Assembly (NCBI GenBank): GCA_013811975.1
Contig: JACCUF010000229.1
Coordinates: 1 to 10,914 of the forward strand
Length of the DNA: 10,914 bases
Direction of reading: 5' to 3'
DNA from: Geodermatophilaceae bacterium
GTDB lineage: Bacteria > Actinomycetota > Actinomycetes > Mycobacteriales > Geodermatophilaceae
The notes under the pieces were generated by a model that made no database searches, had not been told where the DNA came from, and saw only the letters and a list, made by a program, of their open reading frames with translations. The position numbers were made by a program, and so were the translations under genes. Positions 8,752 through 10,914 of the stretch are shown piece by piece. The stretch's first letter is position 1. Every line of letters begins with the position of its first letter.

Positions 8752-8973
8752 ATGAGTGATGTATTGGTTCGCGACGTTCCCGACGACGTGCTGAAGGCGC
8801 TGGACGCCCGCGCGGCGCGGCTGGGCATCTCGCGTAACGAATACGTGCGGCGAAGGCTGGCTCAGGACGCCGTCGGCGCCAAGTTGCCCGTCGGTGTTGA
8901 TGACCTGACGAGCTTTGCTGCTGCCTTCGCCGACCTCACTGACTCGGTGGTCATGACCAAGGCCTGGGAGTGA
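8752..8973 (+). CDS. Antitoxin, VapB/FitA-type ribbon-helix-helix protein
   Basis: 73 residues. Residues 1-40 form a ribbon-helix-helix DNA-binding domain: the beta strand SDVLVRDVP (2-10), helix A DDVLKALDARAARLG, the turn ISRNE (26-30), and helix B YVRRRLAQDA (31-40). The C-terminal half (45-73) carries acidic and aromatic residues (VDDLTSFAAAFADL) that would wrap the toxin and block its active site. The pattern is nearest to FitA-like antitoxins. The ATG at 8752 is chosen for GGAGGG 5 nt upstream; a GTG at 8746 overlaps that site and is less likely. The gene overlaps the toxin by 4 nt (GTGA), so the two are translationally coupled, and it probably represses its own promoter at the palindrome upstream. 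Confidence 0.92.
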   Translation: MSDVLVRDVPDDVLKALDARAARLGISRNEYVRRRLAQDAVGAKLPVGVDDLTSFAAAFADLTDSVVMTKAWE

Positions 8974-9368
8974 CCGACTGGCTCATAGATAAGTCCGCGT
9001 TGGTGCGGCTCGGTGAGAGCGCCGACGCACAGGTGTGGGCCGAACGCGTCGAGCGGGGGCTTGTGCGGATCACGACAGTTACCCGCCTGGAGGTAGGCTT
9101 CTCAGCGCGGTCGGGCAGGGACGCCCGAAGTGCGTTTGCCGGAGCCCCGTTGGCCGCGATGCCGGTCGAGTACCTAACTCCCTCGGTCGAGGACCGCGCC
9201 CTTGAGGTACTGCTGCTGGCCGATCAGGGCCAGCACCGAGGGCCCTCGATCCCTGATCTGATGATTGCCGCCGTCGCGGAGCTCGCCGGTCTGATTGTGC
9301 TGCACGTCGACAAGGACTTCGAGCTGATCGCGGATGTCACTGGCCAAGCGGTCGAGCGTCTCCGCTAG
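8970..9368 (+). CDS. Toxin, VapC/FitB-type PIN-domain ribonuclease
   Basis: 132 residues, a single PIN domain. PIN toxins are Mg-dependent RNases that cut tRNA or rRNA and halt growth when the antitoxin is lost. The acidic active site can be picked out: D7 in WLIDKSAL, E41 in TRLEVGF, D96 in SIPDLMIAA, and D114/D116 in HVDKDFELIA. All are present, so the toxin appears intact. Start GTG at 8970 overlaps the antitoxin stop in GTGA. The RNA target cannot be predicted. Its position just after tRNA-Ala is typical of mobile accessory modules, but no integrase or repeat supports a recent insertion. Confidence 0.93.
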   Translation: MTDWLIDKSALVRLGESADAQVWAERVERGLVRITTVTRLEVGFSARSGRDARSAFAGAPLAAMPVEYLTPSVEDRALEVLLLADQGQHRGPSIPDLMIAAVAELAGLIVLHVDKDFELIADVTGQAVERLR

Positions 9369-9617
9369 CGCCCTTTAGGCCGATCGTCGTCGTACGAAGT
9401 ATTGGCTAGCAGAGTTGGGGCAGCGTTCGGCCTGATCGACTGACGTAAAGGATCTCGGCGGGATTCGGCGAAGATTGCGGTCAGCTCGCCCTTGTCGATG
9501 GGCCGATCAGTACGGAGCGAGTTGCCCGGCACGAACTCAATACTGCTATGCAAGACGATTCGCTCATGACCGGCGCGGTCCCTCGCGAGGCGATGTTGTC
9601 GTAGTGCGGCCGCGGGG
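9369..9617. other. Unassigned stretch between toxin and acyl-CoA dehydrogenase genes
   Basis: 249 nt between convergent genes. It has a 10-bp perfect palindrome, CCTCGCGAGG (9581-9590), and a weak GGGG/CCCC hairpin at the dehydrogenase stop. A minus-strand frame is open from the dehydrogenase gene's 3' region to a stop at 9365-9367, but it lacks a credible start and ribosome site and I recognise no family in it. It could be a gene remnant or simply untranslated sequence. Confidence 0.4.
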
Positions 9618-10914
9618 CTAGGACCCCTTGGTAGGTGCCTCGTCCGCCGTAGGTCCGGGGATGGTGTCGATACCCTCCATCGCCTTGGTGAATTCGATGG
9701 CCTCGTCGTCCATGACGGCGCGCGGGTTGAACGAGGGATCGGCCATGACGCCATGAACGCGTCGTCGCTGCATCCCGAAGTTCCCCGCGTCGTACAGCGG
9801 CAGCAGCGCCGCCTCCCGCAGGTAGCGGTCGAACTGGTGCTTCTTGTCCACTGAGTTCACGCCGACCACCTGCATGCACTTGTACACACAGTCAAACAGC
9901 ATCTCCGTGCAGTGGATCTTGCACATTGCGCTGAGCATCTCGCCGTGGTAATCGTGCTGGTCCAAGTAGTGAGCGCTCTTCCAGCAGAAATACCGGGCAG
10001 CCTCAATCTTTGCGGCGACGTCGCCTAGCACGTAACCCGGATACTGGTAGTGGATGATCGGCTTGGGGCCGCCAGCAGTGTAGGTCTTCGCCCACTGCAG
10101 CGCGTCCTCATAGGCTGCCCGCGCCACCGCGACCGCTCCGATTCCCGCTACTGGACCCGACCAAGCGAAGTTGCGGTTGATCAACAGGTCGCCGTTGCCC
10201 TTGGCTCCCTCGATCATGTTGGCTGCGGGCACCCGCGCGTTGTCGAAGACAATCTCGCAGTTCGGTGCGCTGCGCTGAGCGGAGGTGCTGATCGAGCTGT
10301 AGGTAATACCAGGAGTTCCGCGCTCGATCATGATCGCGGACAGGCCCGACGTCCCACCAACAGAGGAGTCGGTGCGGACAACAACGAGGTTGAGGTTCGC
10401 GCCGCCGTTGTCCCAGCCCCCGACATTGCACGGCCAGTACTTACGGCCATTGATAACGTAGTCGTCGCCATCGAGGGTCGCGGTGACGCCCATGCCCGCC
10501 CCGCCGCTCGCCGGGGCGTCGAAGTTCGCGGTGCCCCCCAGCGATCCAGGCGGTTCGCTGACGGCGTACCCGACAATGAACTCGCCGCTGGCATCGGTGG
10601 TCGCCGTCCGGATGAAGCGTTCCTTCTGCTCCTCGGTGCCGTAGTACCAGACGGGCAGCAGACCCAGACCATTGACCAGCACGGTCGTCCCGAAGCCAGG
10701 ATCCACTGCTTGTATCTCTTCTGCAGCGATCACGAAGTCGACGTTGGACATCCCGCCGCCCCCATACTCCTTGGGCAGCATGGAGAATGCGATACCCTGC
10801 TTGCACGCTTCCGCGTAAGCCGGCTTGGCGAGCTGGAAGCCGCGTAGCGGATCCGGCTCCTCGTCGATCTTCTGCGTAACAGGCGCGAGGAAACTCTGCG
10901 CAAAATCGCGCGCT
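9618..10914 (-). CDS. Acyl-CoA dehydrogenase family protein, N-terminus outside window
   Basis: FAD enzyme oxidising acyl-CoA at C-alpha/C-beta, or a relative. The frame is open from the right edge (base 10913) to the TAG at 9618-9620: 431 visible residues, with only the first part missing. Visible parts: helical N-domain with ARDFAQSFLAP at the edge, LPKEYGGGG (46-54), FAD-side YAVSEPPGSLGGT (116-128; usual form TEPxxGSD), beta domain DGDDYVINGRKYWPCN (148-163), and a C-terminal helical bundle. Where the family normally has YEGTN with the catalytic Glu, this protein reads YDAGN (374-378), with Asp at D375 (codon 9789-9791). KYWPCNVGGWDNGGA replaces the usual KxWITNxxxAD. These shifts suggest a divergent subfamily with an unusual substrate. 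The ATG at 10781 is internal, not the start. No partner genes are visible on this side. Confidence 0.93.
   Translation of the reverse strand, partial: ARDFAQSFLAPVTQKIDEEPDPLRGFQLAKPAYAEACKQGIAFSMLPKEYGGGGMSNVDFVIAAEEIQAVDPGFGTTVLVNGLGLLPVWYYGTEEQKERFIRTATTDASGEFIVGYAVSEPPGSLGGTANFDAPASGGAGMGVTATLDGDDYVINGRKYWPCNVGGWDNGGANLNLVVVRTDSSVGGTSGLSAIMIERGTPGITYSSISTSAQRSAPNCEIVFDNARVPAANMIEGAKGNGDLLINRNFAWSGPVAGIGAVAVARAAYEDALQWAKTYTAGGPKPIIHYQYPGYVLGDVAAKIEAARYFCWKSAHYLDQHDYHGEMLSAMCKIHCTEMLFDCVYKCMQVVGVNSVDKKHQFDRYLREAALLPLYDAGNFGMQRRRVHGVMADPSFNPRAVMDDEAIEFTKAMEGIDTIPGPTADEAPTKGS

Noticed and set aside
8343..8828. 161-residue minus-strand frame across the tRNA gene
   Set aside because: The part reading EGTRTPDP...RYQLRHSP is the antisense translation of the tRNA-Ala, a well-known spurious protein in databases.
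8394..9617. Genomic island integrated at tRNA-Ala
   Set aside because: No integrase and no repeated copy of the tRNA 3' end within the window; only the toxin-antitoxin pair hints at mobility.
10050..10847. 265-residue plus-strand frame opposite the acyl-CoA dehydrogenase
   Set aside because: Antisense shadow of a clearly recognisable enzyme, with no ribosome site or family pattern of its own.

Overview
The window is high-GC DNA with the codon use and gene families of an actinomycete. Supporting this, neither the tmRNA nor the tRNA encodes its CCA end, GTG and TTG starts are common, and one gene looks leaderless. I cannot name a genus; families such as Geodermatophilaceae or Frankia relatives are possible but unproven.

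Layout, left to right. Positions 1-257 are the 3' part of ssrA (tmRNA): the tag reading frame ends in RDFALAA-stop, and a strong hairpin terminator follows. On the minus strand comes a two-gene unit: a MarR-family regulator (start near 1539) and, 30 nt downstream, a conserved actinobacterial protein of unknown function that looks like a HicB-like N-terminus joined to a DinB-like C-terminus. Divergent from marR, on the plus strand, are a cytosolic YceI-family lipid-binding protein and a VOC/glyoxalase-fold protein. A 16-bp perfect inverted repeat (2809-2824 / 2862-2877), part of a longer imperfect repeat, lies between this pair and the convergent genes that follow.

From 7388 down to 2895 on the minus strand is a compact three-gene unit: a DHA2-type 14-TM drug/proton antiporter, a 751-residue 2-oxoacid dehydrogenase E1 with alpha and beta halves fused in one chain (9 nt after the transporter stop), and a histidine phosphatase resembling SHB17-type sugar bisphosphatases (about 30 nt after E1). 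No E2 or E3 partner is visible. Divergent from the transporter is a SCO1/SenC copper-chaperone lipoprotein that appears to be translated from a leaderless transcript.

The right part holds tRNA-Ala(GGC), a VapBC/FitAB-type toxin-antitoxin pair with a clear operator-like palindrome and a 4-nt gene overlap, a 249-nt unassigned stretch, and the C-terminal 431 residues of a divergent acyl-CoA dehydrogenase that runs off the right edge on the minus strand.

No CRISPR array, insertion sequence or obvious prophage is present. The points most worth a second look are the long inverted repeat, the Glu-to-Asp change at the expected catalytic-base position of the acyl-CoA dehydrogenase, the transporter/fused-E1/phosphatase operon, and the HicB-like/DinB-like fusion.
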